Positions 46,357 through 55,195 of a DNA stretch of 64,000 bases are shown piece after piece. The notes under the pieces were generated by a model. It saw nothing but the letters and a program-made list of their open reading frames with translations. It was not told where the DNA came from and searched no databases. Every line of letters begins with the position of its first letter. The stretch's first letter is position 1. The stretch comes from Azospirillum halopraeferens DSM 3675 (GTDB lineage Bacteria; Pseudomonadota; Alphaproteobacteria; Azospirillales; Azospirillaceae), in NCBI RefSeq assembly GCF_000429625.1, contig NZ_AUCF01000006.1:281580-345579 (forward strand), in the 5' to 3' direction. The position numbers and the translations under genes were made by a program.

Positions 46357-46385
46357 CATATGCCCGTTCCGCCGGATGCCGTCAA
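46357..46385 (-). promoter_or_regulatory. Sigma-70-type promoter of the tRNA-Leu-Gly-Arg operon
   Basis: On the minus strand TTGACG (46385-46380) and CATATG (46362-46357) are separated by exactly 17 bp, a good housekeeping promoter. It faces the three tRNA genes, the first of which starts about 54 bp downstream. No other promoter-like pair was noticed in the 397-bp gap upstream of the SDR gene. Confidence 0.6.
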
Positions 46386-46437
46386 GAGGCTTTTGCAGCG
46401 GAAACGTCACACTCCGCACCCGGCCGGGATGCCCATG

Positions 46438-46479
46438 AAAAACGCCGCACCGGTGCGGCCGGCGCACCGATGCGGCGTT
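46438..46479 (-). terminator. Intrinsic terminator upstream of the tRNA operon
   Basis: Reading the minus strand, a 16-bp stem with one mismatch (46479-46464 with 46456-46441) and a 7-base loop ends in a run of five T (46442-46438). It lies 53 bp upstream of the tRNA promoter and so may insulate the tRNA operon from antisense transcription of the SDR gene. The remaining 220 bp up to 46700 shows no gene. Confidence 0.7.
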
Positions 46480-46700
46480 CGAATGTCCAGACAGTCGCCA
46501 ATGATGGAGGCAAGCGAATCGTCCGGGTACCGTGATCTAAATGTGGGTCGGCGGACGCCCCGTTCAAGGGCGGGAAACGCACGCGCCAAGTCGCAACCGA
46601 TCGGGGAACGCCGGAGCGGTACCCCTGTTCTCAGCGGAACGTGCGGCCGATACAGGCCGCGGTCTGCCAACCTCCCCCGCAGAACCCCATGAGGACTCCC

Positions 46701-47828
46701 ATGCGCGTGCACCTCAAGCCGATCGAGGACCAGGTCATCGTCATCACCGGCGCCAGCAGCGGCATCGGACTCGTCACCGCGCGCATGGCCGCCCGGCGCG
46801 GCGCGCAGGTCATGCTGGCCGCCCGCGACGGTGCCATCCTGGCGGAACTCGCGGAGGAGATTCGCCGCGACGGCGGGACCGCCACCCATTGCGCGGTGGA
46901 CGTGGGCGATGAAGAGGACGTGCGCCGGCTGGCGCGGACCGCGATCGAGACCTTCGGTCGCATCGATACCTGGGTGAACAACGCCGGTGTCTCCATCTAC
47001 GGCCGCATCGAGGAGATCCCGGTCGCCGAAGCGCGGCGGCTGTTCGACACCGACTATTGGGGCGTCGTCCACGGCTCGCTGGCTGCCCTGCCCCATCTGC
47101 GGGCGCACGGCGGTTCCCTGATCAACGTCGGCAGCGTGGTGTCCATTCGTGCCATCCCGCTCCAGGGCCACTATGCCGCCGCCAAGCACGCGGTGAAGGG
47201 CTTCACCGACGCCCTGCGCATGGAACTGGAGGCGGAGGACGCCGGTGTATCCGTCACCCTCATCAAGCCCACCGCCACCGACACCCTGTTCGAGGAGCAC
47301 GGGCGCAACCATTTCGGCACCCAGCCGATGAACCCGCCGCCACTCTACGCGCCCGAGACCGTGGCCGCGGCCATCCTGCACGCCGCGCAGACGCCCGTGC
47401 GCGACCTGGTCGTCGGCGGGGCGGGGAAGATGTTCCAGTTGGCCGAGACCTTCGCGCCGCGCCTGACCGACCGCATCATGTCCCGCTACCTCACGCGCTA
47501 TCAGCGTTCCGGCGGCGCGGAGCGCCACCCCGGGGACAGCCTGTGGGCGCCGTCCGGCAACGGGCGCGAACGCGCCGGCCTGCACGGCTACGTGCGCGGC
47601 ACCAGCCTTTACACGCAGGCGGAGATGCACCCCTGGGCCACCGTCGCCCTGTTCGCCGGGCTGGGCGCCATCGCCGCGGCGGCGTTCACCGGCACCCTGC
47701 CCCGCCCCGGACGGCCCGCCCCGGCGCGCGGCGCGTACCGCCGGGTGACCGCGGCGCAAGAGTTTGGCCACGGGGCCAAGCCGGCCGGGCAGGCGGCGAC
47801 CGAGGACGCGGTCACCTTCGTGCGCTGA
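46701..47828 (+). CDS. SDR-family oxidoreductase with C-terminal membrane helix
   Basis: The 375-residue protein has the classical short-chain dehydrogenase fold: cofactor loop TGASSGIGLVTARMAARRG, NNAGVS, catalytic Ser in VGSVVSIRAIPLQGHY, and YAAAK. It is longer than usual SDRs. The extra C-terminal part contains a hydrophobic segment (ATVALFAGLGAIAAAAFTG) that may be a membrane anchor and ends in a polar tail. The Arg-rich start suggests NADP preference. ATG 46701 follows AGGA, and an in-frame ATG at 46689 is an alternative. The substrate is unknown. It converges on oxyR with only 3 bp between them. Confidence 0.88.
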   Translation: MRVHLKPIEDQVIVITGASSGIGLVTARMAARRGAQVMLAARDGAILAELAEEIRRDGGTATHCAVDVGDEEDVRRLARTAIETFGRIDTWVNNAGVSIYGRIEEIPVAEARRLFDTDYWGVVHGSLAALPHLRAHGGSLINVGSVVSIRAIPLQGHYAAAKHAVKGFTDALRMELEAEDAGVSVTLIKPTATDTLFEEHGRNHFGTQPMNPPPLYAPETVAAAILHAAQTPVRDLVVGGAGKMFQLAETFAPRLTDRIMSRYLTRYQRSGGAERHPGDSLWAPSGNGRERAGLHGYVRGTSLYTQAEMHPWATVALFAGLGAIAAAAFTGTLPRPGRPAPARGAYRRVTAAQEFGHGAKPAGQAATEDAVTFVR

Positions 47829-47831
47829 CGC

Positions 47832-48713
47832 TCAGCCGAACGGCTCCACCTCCTGCCGGATGACGGCGGCGATGGCGTCCAGCGCCCTGCTCCTCGGAAA
47901 GGTGGCGCGGCTGACCAGCCGCACGGTGCGCGAGGCTGTGCCCGCCAGGGGCCGCAACACCACGCCGCGCCCGCGCATGGCACCGGCCGCCAGGCCGGGG
48001 ATCAGGGTGGTGCCGTAGCCGGCGGCCACCATGTTGACCAGCGTCTCCAGGCTGGCCGCGCGCAGCGCCGCGGTGTCGTTCGCGGCCCCGCTGCACGCGG
48101 CCAGAGCCTGGTCGCGCAGGCAGTGCCCGTCGGCCAGCACCATGAGGTCGGCGGCCAGATCCGACTCGGCAATCCGGTCGCGCCCGGACAGCGGGTGCCC
48201 TTCCGGCAGGGCCGCCAGGAACGGCTCGGTGAACAGGGAGCGCTCCGCCATGTCGCCGTCGGGCGCGTCCGTGGCGATGAGGGCGGCGTCCAGCTTGCGG
48301 GTGCGCAGGCGCTCCAGCAGGCTGTCGGTCACGTCCTCCCACAGCTCGATGGTCAGCGCCGGACAGGCGCGGCGCAGCGGGCGGAAGATCAGCGGCATCA
48401 GATACGGTCCCAGGGTCGGGATGACCCCGAGCTTCAACGCCCCCACCAGCGGGTCACGGGCGGCCCGCGCCTCCGCCTCCAGCGCATCGGCGGCGGCGAC
48501 GGCACGGGCGGCGTGGTCCAGGATGCGCTCGCCGATCTCGGTCGGCACGACCCATTTGTTGGTTCGCTCGAACAGGGTGACACCCAGCCAGTCCTCCAGC
48601 TTGCGGACTTGGCCGGACAGGGTGGGCTGGCTGACGTGGCACGCCTCGGCCGCCTTGCCGAAATGCCGGTGCTCGGCGATTGCCAGCAGATAACGCAGAT
48701 CGCGCAGGTTCAT
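47832..48713 (-). CDS. oxyR: OxyR hydrogen-peroxide-sensing LysR-family regulator
   Basis: The 293-residue LysR protein has an N-terminal winged helix (residues 1-60, RHFGKAAEACHVSQPTLSGQVRKLE) and a LysR effector domain. Cys198 and Cys207, in DGHCLRDQALAAC, match the two redox-active cysteines of Escherichia coli OxyR in spacing and context. This supports a true peroxide sensor rather than a generic LysR regulator. The family motif SLETLVNMVAAGYGTTLIPG is also present. The ATG at 48713 has a GGGAGAGGG ribosome-binding site. No catalase or peroxiredoxin gene is adjacent. It is divergent from the Amt-MCP gene. Confidence 0.92.
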   Translation of the reverse strand: MNLRDLRYLLAIAEHRHFGKAAEACHVSQPTLSGQVRKLEDWLGVTLFERTNKWVVPTEIGERILDHAARAVAAADALEAEARAARDPLVGALKLGVIPTLGPYLMPLIFRPLRRACPALTIELWEDVTDSLLERLRTRKLDAALIATDAPDGDMAERSLFTEPFLAALPEGHPLSGRDRIAESDLAADLMVLADGHCLRDQALAACSGAANDTAALRAASLETLVNMVAAGYGTTLIPGLAAGAMRGRGVVLRPLAGTASRTVRLVSRATFPRSRALDAIAAVIRQEVEPFG

Positions 48714-48878
48714 CGCACCCTCTCCCGGGGCTCCATGGGTGGCGCCATTGTCCCCCTCCCGATACGGGTTGGGGAAGAGGCTGCGCACGCACGGCCGCCC
48801 GCCACCATGGACAGGAATCGTGCAGGCATTTTAAGCATCACGCTCAACAGATAGGCAGAACCCGTCAATGCAGACATA

Positions 48879-48893
48879 GTATTCGAACAATAC
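48879..48893. promoter_or_regulatory. Candidate LysR-type operator in the oxyR/amt divergent region
   Basis: GTATT-N5-AATAC at 48879-48893 is a perfect inverted repeat of the T-N11-A class that LysR regulators bind. It sits 166 bp upstream of oxyR and about 180 bp before the Amt-MCP gene. The remaining 360-bp region shows no gene and no clear sigma-54 -24/-12 motif. Confidence 0.35.
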
Positions 48894-49073
48894 GCCCAAA
48901 ACCGGCGCATTGACGCCCTTGTGTTGCTTATGTTACAGCCGCCGGATCATTGTAAACGTAAGATTTGCAACACGGCACGGCAACGTTCCGAAGCAGGGTC
49001 GGCCGATATGGATATGGGCGCTCCAATGCTGCGCTGCACAAGTTTGTCGGAACGACCGTTCCACCGCCGTCGG

Positions 49074-51542
49074 ATGTCCGGGTGGAGACTTGCCGTCCCG
49101 GCGATGACCCTGACCCTGTGCACCGCGACACCCGCGTTTTCCCGGACAGAGGAGCTTCTGGCCCGTCTGGAGGCGGTGGAGAAGGTGCAGGCCAACCTGA
49201 ACTTCGTCTGGGTGATGGCCGCTGCGGCGCTGGTCATGTTCATGCAGGTGGGTTTCCTGCTGCTCGAAGCCGGGCTGGTGCGCTCCAAGAACTCGATCAA
49301 CGTGGCCCAGAAAAACCTGGTCGACTTCGTTGCCGCCGTCACCATCTTCGGCGTGTTCGGCTTCGCCGTCATGTTCGGGACCAGCGCCGGCGGGGTGGTC
49401 GGCTGGAACACCAACATGCTGGCGTTCAATCATTCCAACGACTGGGACTATGCCTTCTTCATCTTCCAGCTCGTCTTTTGCGGCACCGCCGCCACCATCG
49501 TCTCCGGGGCGGTGGCGGAGCGCATGCGCTTCACCAGCTATCTCTGGGCCACGGTCTTCGTCTCCGGCCTCATCTACCCCGTGTTCGGCCACTGGGCGTG
49601 GGGCAGCGCGCTGATCGAGGACAACCCCGCCTGGCTCGCCTCGGAGGGGTTCATCGACTTCGCCGGCTCCACCGTCGTCCACTCCGTCGGCGGCTGGGTG
49701 GCGCTGGCGGCGGTGATCGTCCTGGGACCGCGCATCGGGCGCTTCACGCCCGAAGGCCGGTCCGTCCCCATCCAGGGGCACAGCCCGGTGCTCGCCACCT
49801 CCGGGGCGCTGATCCTGTGGGTGGGCTGGATCGGCTTCAACGGCGGCTCCACCCTGGCCGGCACGCCCCAGTTCGCGCACATCGTCTTCAACACCATCGT
49901 GTCGGGCGCCGTCGGCGGCGTGGTCGGCATGATCATCGGCCGGCTCATGGACGGGCTGTGGCGGGTCGACCGGGTGATCAACGGCGTGCTGGGCGGGCTG
50001 GTCGCCATCACCGCGGGATGCGACGCGGTGGGCACCGCCGGCGCCCTGTTCATCGGCGCCTCCGCCGGTATGGTCGTGCTGGCGGCGGGCGAGGCGATGG
50101 AGCGGCTGCTGAAGCTGGACGACGCCGTCGGCGCCGTGCCCGTCCACGGTGTGTGCGGCGCCTGGGGCACGCTGATGACCGCCTTCTTCGCCATGCCCGA
50201 CAAAATGCCGGCCGGCGACGTCTGGTCGCAGTTCCTGGTGCAGGCGGAGGGGGTGACCGCCGCCTTCGTCTGGGCGTTCGGCCTGTCGCTGATCTTCTTC
50301 AAGCTGCTGAACGCCGGCCTCGGCGGCGGTATGCGGGTGTCGCGCGAGCACGAGTTGCTGGGCCTCAACGAGGCGGAGCACGGCGCCACGCTGGGCACCG
50401 GCACCCTGCTGGCCAACATGCTGGCCCTGTCGCGCGGCGGCGCCGATCTCAAGGTCCGCCTGGATGAGGGGTCGGGGGACGAGGCCGCGGACCTGGCCTT
50501 CGCCTACAACCGCCTGATCGACAACATCGAACACATCGTCGGCGGCGTCGCCGAGGGCGCGCGCGACCTGTCCGCGGCGGCGCACGACCTGGCCCTGCTG
50601 TCGGACGAGCTGGCGGCGCAGGCCCGCGACACCACCGCCAAGGCCGGCACGGTGTCCGACAAAGCCGGGGCGGTGTGCGGCAGCCTGGACCGCATGACCG
50701 GCGCGGTCCGCACGGTGGACGAGCACGCCGCCCGCATTGACCGCGCCGCCGCCGTCATGGCCGAGCACATGGGCGGCGCCACCGCCGACACCGGCCGCAT
50801 CACCGCCCGCATCGCCGCCATCGAAGATGGCATGGTGGCGGCACGGCGGGTGGTGGACAGCGCCATGGACCATGCCGGCAAGGCCGGCCGGACGGTCGAC
50901 GACCTGGGCCGCGCCGCCGGCGCCATCGGCGACGTGCTGCGCCTGATCCGTGAGATCGCCGAGCAGACCAACCTTCTGGCGCTGAACGCCACCATCGAGG
51001 CGGCGCGCGCCGGCGAGGCCGGCAAAGGCTTCGTGGTCGTCGCATCGGAGGTCAAGGGTCTGGCCGGCCAAACCGCCCGGGCGGTTGAGGACATCGAGCA
51101 CAAGATCGCCGCCATCCAGCAGGAGGCCGGCGATGCCGTTGCGGTCATCCGCGCCATCACCGGCGTGGTCGACAGCCTCGGCACGGCGGTGCGCGACGTG
51201 GGCGACGCGGTGGCGGAGCAGGCCGAGGCGGCACGCCAGGTCACCGCCGGTATCGGCGCCGCCCATGCCGAGGCGGAGGCCGTCGCCGCCGGCATCGGCG
51301 GCGTCGCCACGGCGGCCCGCGATGCACTGGGCGTCGCCGAGGGTGCCGCGCAGGAAAGCCACCACGTGGCGGCCGAGACCGTCGCCATGCGCTCCGCCGC
51401 GGAAGCCACCGATGCCCGCGCCGCCCGACTCGCCGCCACCGCCGCAAGCATCGGGGACATTGCCCGGCGGCTGCGCGGGCTGATGGGGACGATCGGCGGA
51501 AGCGAAACCGGCGCCGGCCGACTGCCGGCGGCCGCTCAATGA
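49074..51542 (+). CDS. Ammonium transporter fused to a methyl-accepting chemotaxis transducer (Amt-MCP)
   Basis: The 822-residue protein begins with a signal-like segment (cleavage near TPAFS). A complete Amt/Rh domain (residues about 35-430) follows, with eleven helices, the twin histidines His203 ([11 protein letters not shown]) and His358 ([12 protein letters not shown]), and the C-terminal LGLNEAEHG motif. A HAMP-like linker lies around 455-490. After it comes a long coiled coil with the MCP hairpin tip ([27 protein letters not shown], about 627-653). No C-terminal CheR pentapeptide is seen. It would sense or transport ammonium and signal to CheA/CheW. Possible earlier starts are 49008 and 49026. 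A PilZ gene follows by 29 bp. Confidence 0.9.
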   Translation: MSGWRLAVPAMTLTLCTATPAFSRTEELLARLEAVEKVQANLNFVWVMAAAALVMFMQVGFLLLEAGLVRSKNSINVAQKNLVDFVAAVTIFGVFGFAVMFGTSAGGVVGWNTNMLAFNHSNDWDYAFFIFQLVFCGTAATIVSGAVAERMRFTSYLWATVFVSGLIYPVFGHWAWGSALIEDNPAWLASEGFIDFAGSTVVHSVGGWVALAAVIVLGPRIGRFTPEGRSVPIQGHSPVLATSGALILWVGWIGFNGGSTLAGTPQFAHIVFNTIVSGAVGGVVGMIIGRLMDGLWRVDRVINGVLGGLVAITAGCDAVGTAGALFIGASAGMVVLAAGEAMERLLKLDDAVGAVPVHGVCGAWGTLMTAFFAMPDKMPAGDVWSQFLVQAEGVTAAFVWAFGLSLIFFKLLNAGLGGGMRVSREHELLGLNEAEHGATLGTGTLLANMLALSRGGADLKVRLDEGSGDEAADLAFAYNRLIDNIEHIVGGVAEGARDLSAAAHDLALLSDELAAQARDTTAKAGTVSDKAGAVCGSLDRMTGAVRTVDEHAARIDRAAAVMAEHMGGATADTGRITARIAAIEDGMVAARRVVDSAMDHAGKAGRTVDDLGRAAGAIGDVLRLIREIAEQTNLLALNATIEAARAGEAGKGFVVVASEVKGLAGQTARAVEDIEHKIAAIQQEAGDAVAVIRAITGVVDSLGTAVRDVGDAVAEQAEAARQVTAGIGAAHAEAEAVAAGIGGVATAARDALGVAEGAAQESHHVAAETVAMRSAAEATDARAARLAATAASIGDIARRLRGLMGTIGGSETGAGRLPAAAQ

Positions 51543-51571
51543 CCTGAAGAGGAACGAAGGGAGGGCTTGCG

Positions 51572-52000
51572 ATGCTGCGACGGTTCTTCGGTCTGTCCTC
51601 CGACCGGCGCCGCGACCGCCGCTTCGACGCCGGCGGCACCCGACTGGTCTGTCACGGACACCGCTTTCCCGTTGCCGACCTGTCCCTGGGGGGTCTGCGG
51701 GTGCGCCATCCCCCGCCGGCACTGCGCGTCGGACAGACGGTGGACATCACGCTGGACCTGCCGATGCCCGGCCGGCCGCTGAGCGTGCACGGTCGGGCGC
51801 TGGTGGTCCGCGTGTCCCGCGACGAGTTCGCGCTGCGCTTTGCGACGGCCGAACACCACCTGATGCGGGTGCTCCACTACGTCATCGGGATGCTGACACC
51901 GCTGGACGGACTCCCCGCCGCAGGCCGCGGCGGGGTTCAGCGCGCCGCCGGGGCCGGAGCGACGCAGTTGCGCAGGATCGGGGCGCAATCCGGCAGATAG
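51572..52000 (+). CDS. PilZ-domain protein (c-di-GMP receptor type)
   Basis: The 142-residue protein has a PilZ domain with the c-di-GMP-binding arginine motif near the N-terminus (SSDRRRDRRF) and the second motif VADLSLGGLRV. A GRALVVRVSRDEFALRF strand region also fits. A good GGGAGGG ribosome-binding site precedes the ATG. It lies 29 bp after the Amt-MCP fusion on the same strand and is probably co-transcribed. The last 64 bp overlap the convergent lipoprotein gene. The C-terminal Ala/Arg-rich tail may be affected by that overlap. Confidence 0.82.
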   Translation: MLRRFFGLSSDRRRDRRFDAGGTRLVCHGHRFPVADLSLGGLRVRHPPPALRVGQTVDITLDLPMPGRPLSVHGRALVVRVSRDEFALRFATAEHHLMRVLHYVIGMLTPLDGLPAAGRGGVQRAAGAGATQLRRIGAQSGR

Positions 52001-52398
52001 GCGCCGGCCGGATAGGTCACGCCCCGGACCACGTCGCCCTGCAGGGTGACGTTCGCCTGGCAGCCGCCCCGCGCACCACCGCCCCCGCCGAACAGGGGGA
52101 AGCCCAGCCCGACGCCGACGCCGACGCCGCCGCTGCTGCCGCCCGCCACGCCGATGCTGGTGGACGGGCCGCCGCGGCCATAGGCCGGCGGTGCCACGTA
52201 GGTGTAGTACTCGGTCCCGTTGGCCACCGCCTGGCGCTCCGGCACGCCGGCGCAGGACAGGAGGTGCGCCTTGGGCATGCCGACCATCGTCGTCTGCGCC
52301 CGCTGCACCAGCGCCGCGTCCTCGGCGCCCGTCGCGCAGGCCGCCAGCACCAGAACCGGCAAGCCCGCCACCGCCGCCGCTCGCATCACCCTGTTCAT
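51937..52398 (-). CDS. Gly-rich lipoprotein
   Basis: The 153-residue protein has a lipoprotein signal with lipobox LAAC (Cys21), then an OsmE/SmpA-like N-terminal pattern (QTTMVGMPKAHLLSCAGVPERQAVANGTEYYTY). A Gly/Ser/Val-rich stretch follows, then a short Cys-containing C-terminal strand region (CQANVTLQGDVVRGVTYPAG). The small central motif resembles the outer-membrane-assembly lipoprotein fold, but no firm assignment is possible. It overlaps the pilZ gene by 64 bp at the 3' end. The ATG at 52398 has a GGAGAG ribosome-binding site. Confidence 0.78.
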   Translation of the reverse strand: MNRVMRAAAVAGLPVLVLAACATGAEDAALVQRAQTTMVGMPKAHLLSCAGVPERQAVANGTEYYTYVAPPAYGRGGPSTSIGVAGGSSGGVGVGVGLGFPLFGGGGGARGGCQANVTLQGDVVRGVTYPAGAYLPDCAPILRNCVAPAPAAR

Positions 52399-52473
52399 GG
52401 CCCTCTCCGGCGTGATCGTTGCTTCATCTGGAAAACCCCGGTGCGCGGCACCGGTTCCGCTCCGCCCCCACCG

Positions 52474-53361
52474 TCAGCGCGGCAGCGGCACGGCGTAGCG
52501 TCCGATAACGGAGACCCGCACCACCGGCCCCGCTGCCCCGCCGTCGCCCGGCGGCGCACCCTCCGCCTCGACCAGGAGGCCGGTGGTGGCGCCGTCCGCC
52601 ACCCGCGCCAGCACCGACGCGCCGCGCCAGCCCAGGGATTCCAGTGCCGTCGCCACCGCTCTGTCCGCCGCGGCGCCGGTCGTTTCGACCACCAGCAGGG
52701 TGCGGTCATCGCCGGACGGATCGGCCTCGTAGGGAGCCAGTACGAATCCGGTGGCGGCGACGTGCCCCGGTGCCGGCGGCAGGAACGGCAGGCGCGCCAC
52801 CACCTGCAAGGCCGGGGCAGCATCCCCCTGCGCCGCGAGATCGCGCCACCACGTCCCGTTGCCGTCCAGCGCCAGCACCCCGACATCGGCGCCGCCGGCG
52901 GCGATGAGGGCGCCGAGCGCCGCCGCGGAGTCGGCGGCCACCAGCGCTGTGCCGGAGCCGAAATAGGCAGTGGCCAGCGCGTAGGGCTCCACCCCGGCCC
53001 CGGCGTGGGCGACGCGGAAATCGGTTTGCAACCCGATGGAGGAAGCGATGATCTCCTGCCAGATCCGCCACGCCGCCGCGTCGGGCAGCGGACCGTCGTT
53101 GCGCTCGGCCAGGCGGCGCAGCAGTGCCGCCTGGCGTCCGGGGCGATAGACGGGGCCCTGCCCGTCCTTCTTCGCGGCTGCGACCTCCAGACTGATGCCG
53201 GACCGGCGGTTCAGCAGCTCCAGCAGCCCGTGGTCGACCGCGTCGATGTCCTTGCGGATCTCCGACAGGGGCCGCGGCGTCTGCGCACCGGCCGGTGCGG
53301 CGACGACGGGCGCGAGCAGGCAAAGCGCCAGGACGGCGGCGGGGGTCGGGATGCGCGGCAT
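52474..53361 (-). CDS. Exported chorismate mutase-domain protein
   Basis: The 295-residue protein begins with a Sec signal peptide (core LALCLLAPVVAAPAG, cleavage near GAQTP). An AroQ-type chorismate mutase domain of about 90 residues follows: LSEIRKDIDAVDHGLLELLNRR, then AAAKK and YRPGRQAALLRRL. These hold the arginines and lysine expected at the active site. The remaining 180 residues resemble a degenerate prephenate-dehydratase or periplasmic binding-like domain (LVAADSAAALGALIAAGGADVGVLALDG). Most chorismate mutases are cytoplasmic, so export is notable. ATG 53361 is chosen over 53397 for the signal peptide. Confidence 0.8.
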   Translation of the reverse strand: MPRIPTPAAVLALCLLAPVVAAPAGAQTPRPLSEIRKDIDAVDHGLLELLNRRSGISLEVAAAKKDGQGPVYRPGRQAALLRRLAERNDGPLPDAAAWRIWQEIIASSIGLQTDFRVAHAGAGVEPYALATAYFGSGTALVAADSAAALGALIAAGGADVGVLALDGNGTWWRDLAAQGDAAPALQVVARLPFLPPAPGHVAATGFVLAPYEADPSGDDRTLLVVETTGAAADRAVATALESLGWRGASVLARVADGATTGLLVEAEGAPPGDGGAAGPVVRVSVIGRYAVPLPR

Positions 53362-53435
53362 GGAACCTCGGTGGCGGACGGGCGGGACGGCCGCCAACCT
53401 ACCACCGGGCGCCAGAGCCCGCTACGATCCGGGCG

Positions 53436-53753
53436 TTACGAACCGCCGGGGGTTTCGCCCTCCACCAGGCCGACACCGCCACCGTAATCGACGCAGTCAT
53501 AGAAGCCGGCAATCCCCTCGCCCGGCAGCAGCACCCCCGGCCGCCCGGAATACCCGACCCGGGGGCGCTCATCCCCCATGCCAAGCTCATGCCGATCCAG
53601 CAGGCCATCGTTGTTGGCGTCGACGAAGCCATAGGTGTCGCAGCCGGCCGCCACCGGGCCGGGGCCGCGGTCAGCGGGGGCATCGGCGCAGGCGGTCAGG
53701 CCGAGCAGCGCCGCCCCGGCGGCCAGGATCGTCAAACGTGTTGCCGCGATCAC
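53436..53753 (-). CDS. Small lipoprotein with an EF-hand-like loop
   Basis: The 105-residue protein starts at GTG 53753, which has an optimal GGAGG ribosome-binding site five bases upstream. An ATG at 53765 would overlap that site. The signal core is LTILAAGAALLG and the lipobox is LTAC (Cys22). The mature part contains DANNDGLLDRHE, which has the spacing of an EF-hand calcium loop (D-x-N-x-D-G-x-L-D-x-x-E), and ends in Gly-rich sequence. Calcium binding is suggested by the loop but not shown. The gene is separate from its neighbours. Confidence 0.68.
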   Translation of the reverse strand: MIAATRLTILAAGAALLGLTACADAPADRGPGPVAAGCDTYGFVDANNDGLLDRHELGMGDERPRVGYSGRPGVLLPGEGIAGFYDCVDYGGGVGLVEGETPGGS

Positions 53754-53913
53754 GTGCGCCTCCATTCCGTGCAGAGCCGAATGTTCCGTCAAACGGCCGG
53801 AGCGGGGCGCCGGTTCCCGGATACTGCCAACGGGTCGCAGCGGTTGACGAAGCGGGCGTCGCAGCCGTATGCGAAGGGCCGCCGCATCCGGCCCGCCGCA
53901 GGAGCACCCCGCC

Positions 53914-54420
53914 ATGAGCGACAGCGCCGCCATCCCCGTACACCTCGCCCTCGGCAGCAATCTCGGCGACCGGGATGCCAACCTGCGGGGCGCCATCGCC
54001 CGGCTGGAGGCCGGCGGCGTGCGCGTCACCGCGCGGTCGCGGGTGTACGAAACGGCACCCATGTACGTCACGGACCAGCCGGCGTTCCTCAACATGGCGC
54101 TGGCGGGGGAGACGGCGCTGGCCCCGCCGGACCTGCTGGCCCTGTGCAAGCGCATCGAGGCGGATCTGGGGCGCCGGGCCGGCGGCGTGCGCTTCGGCCC
54201 GCGGGAGGTGGACGTGGACGTGCTGTTCTACGGCGACCGGGTGATCGACGCGCCGGACCTGACGGTGCCCCACCCGCGCATGGCGGAGCGGGCTTTCGTG
54301 CTGCGTCCGCTGGCCGACGTCGCGGCTACGCTCCACCACCCGGTTCTTGGCCGCACGGTGGCGGAGCTGCTGGCCGACGTCCCCGGCGCCGACACCGTGC
54401 AGCCCCGCAACGGCGGCTGA
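53914..54420 (+). CDS. folK: FolK, 6-hydroxymethyl-7,8-dihydropterin pyrophosphokinase
   Basis: FolK transfers pyrophosphate from ATP to hydroxymethyl-dihydropterin in folate synthesis. The 168-residue protein has the N-terminal LALGSNLGDRDANLRGAI, RSRVYETAPMYVTDQPAFLNM, and the ATP/Mg-binding GPREVDVDVLFYGD, then PHPRMAERAFVLRPL, all typical. ATG 53914 follows AGGAG. It lies 776 bp before a divergent FolB-like gene in the same direction, with two small minus-strand genes between. It is close to the normal family length. Confidence 0.94.
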   Translation: MSDSAAIPVHLALGSNLGDRDANLRGAIARLEAGGVRVTARSRVYETAPMYVTDQPAFLNMALAGETALAPPDLLALCKRIEADLGRRAGGVRFGPREVDVDVLFYGDRVIDAPDLTVPHPRMAERAFVLRPLADVAATLHHPVLGRTVAELLADVPGADTVQPRNGG

Positions 54421-54426
54421 TCGGGC

Positions 54427-54708
54427 TTACAGAAAGCGCCACTGCCCCGTCAGCGCGTGGTAGCGGCGCATCAGCCGGGCGTAGGCGGCCAGGCAGACGG
54501 CGAGCAGCAGCCCGCCGAAGATGTCATAACCCGATCCGGTCGCCGCCAGCAGCACCAGCGCGGTGATTGGCAGGGAGCCGGCGCAGATCCGCAGGTTCTT
54601 CAACACCTGTGCGGCTTCGCGCCGACGGTAGGTTTCGGCGATCAGGGCCGCGTCCGCCGCCTCGTCGGCCGTACTCCCGGTCGTTCGCTGCTCGCCGGCC
54701 GTGTCCAC
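54427..54708 (-). CDS. Small two-helix membrane protein
   Basis: The 93-residue protein has two hydrophobic helices (GSLPITALVLLAATGSG and IFGGLLLAVCLAAYARL) with a polar N-terminal region and a basic C-terminus. A perfect AAGGAGG ribosome-binding site lies 5 to 6 bases before GTG 54708. This fixes the start and shows that the longer in-frame ATG at 54768 is not used. It converges on folK with a 6-bp gap. No family is recognised. Confidence 0.65.
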   Translation of the reverse strand: MDTAGEQRTTGSTADEAADAALIAETYRRREAAQVLKNLRICAGSLPITALVLLAATGSGYDIFGGLLLAVCLAAYARLMRRYHALTGQWRFL

Positions 54709-54755
54709 CGTTCCCTCCTTCGCGCCGGCGCGGGGTACCGGTATGACCCGCGCGC

Positions 54756-54962
54756 TCATTCGCACCACCGCGCCAGGGTCGCGTCAATCTCCGCCCCGCT
54801 GGCCACCCGGTACCGTTCCCGGAAGGCGGAGGCGCGCTGGCAGCGCCTGTTGCCGTCGCCATCGACGAAGATGACGTGACCGGCCGACGCCTCGGAAACG
54901 CGCACGGCGCCTTCGACATAGTTGGAGCGCGGAGCATACCAGCGATGACGCGCGATCTGCAC
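54756..54962 (-). CDS. Small conserved-looking hypothetical protein
   Basis: This 68-residue protein starts at GTG 54962, which has a strong AGGAGG ribosome-binding site six bases upstream. The protein is soluble and begins VQIARHRWYAP with central sequence HVIFVDGDGNRRC. No family was recognised. The region between it and the FolB-like gene (54963-55195) shows no other gene. Confidence 0.5.
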   Translation of the reverse strand: MQIARHRWYAPRSNYVEGAVRVSEASAGHVIFVDGDGNRRCQRASAFRERYRVASGAEIDATLARWCE

Positions 54963-55195
54963 GGCAAACCTCCTTTTCGGCACGGGCCGCCGGGTGCGGC
55001 GGCTACTCACGGTCATATACGCAAAGATCCGGGGTTGGTTCCCGACATTTCCATTCCTGGCATACCAGATCCCGAATGCATTATTCAAGCCTTGCGCAGC
55101 AGCCCACCTCCCCGCAAATCGCATGGCGCCCCCGCGTCCGGCCGCGGCGGGTGGCATTCGCGGGGTCATCGGCTATACTGCCGCCCCTCGAGACG

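Noticed and set aside
48851..48879. Two ATAG half-sites as an OxyR binding site
   Set aside because: The spacing of 25 bp does not match the known OxyR pattern, and no matching CTAT halves were found.
48961..49010. Sigma-54 promoter for the Amt-MCP gene (CGGCACGG...)
   Set aside because: The -12 GC element is missing at the correct spacing, so the GG-GC requirement is not met.
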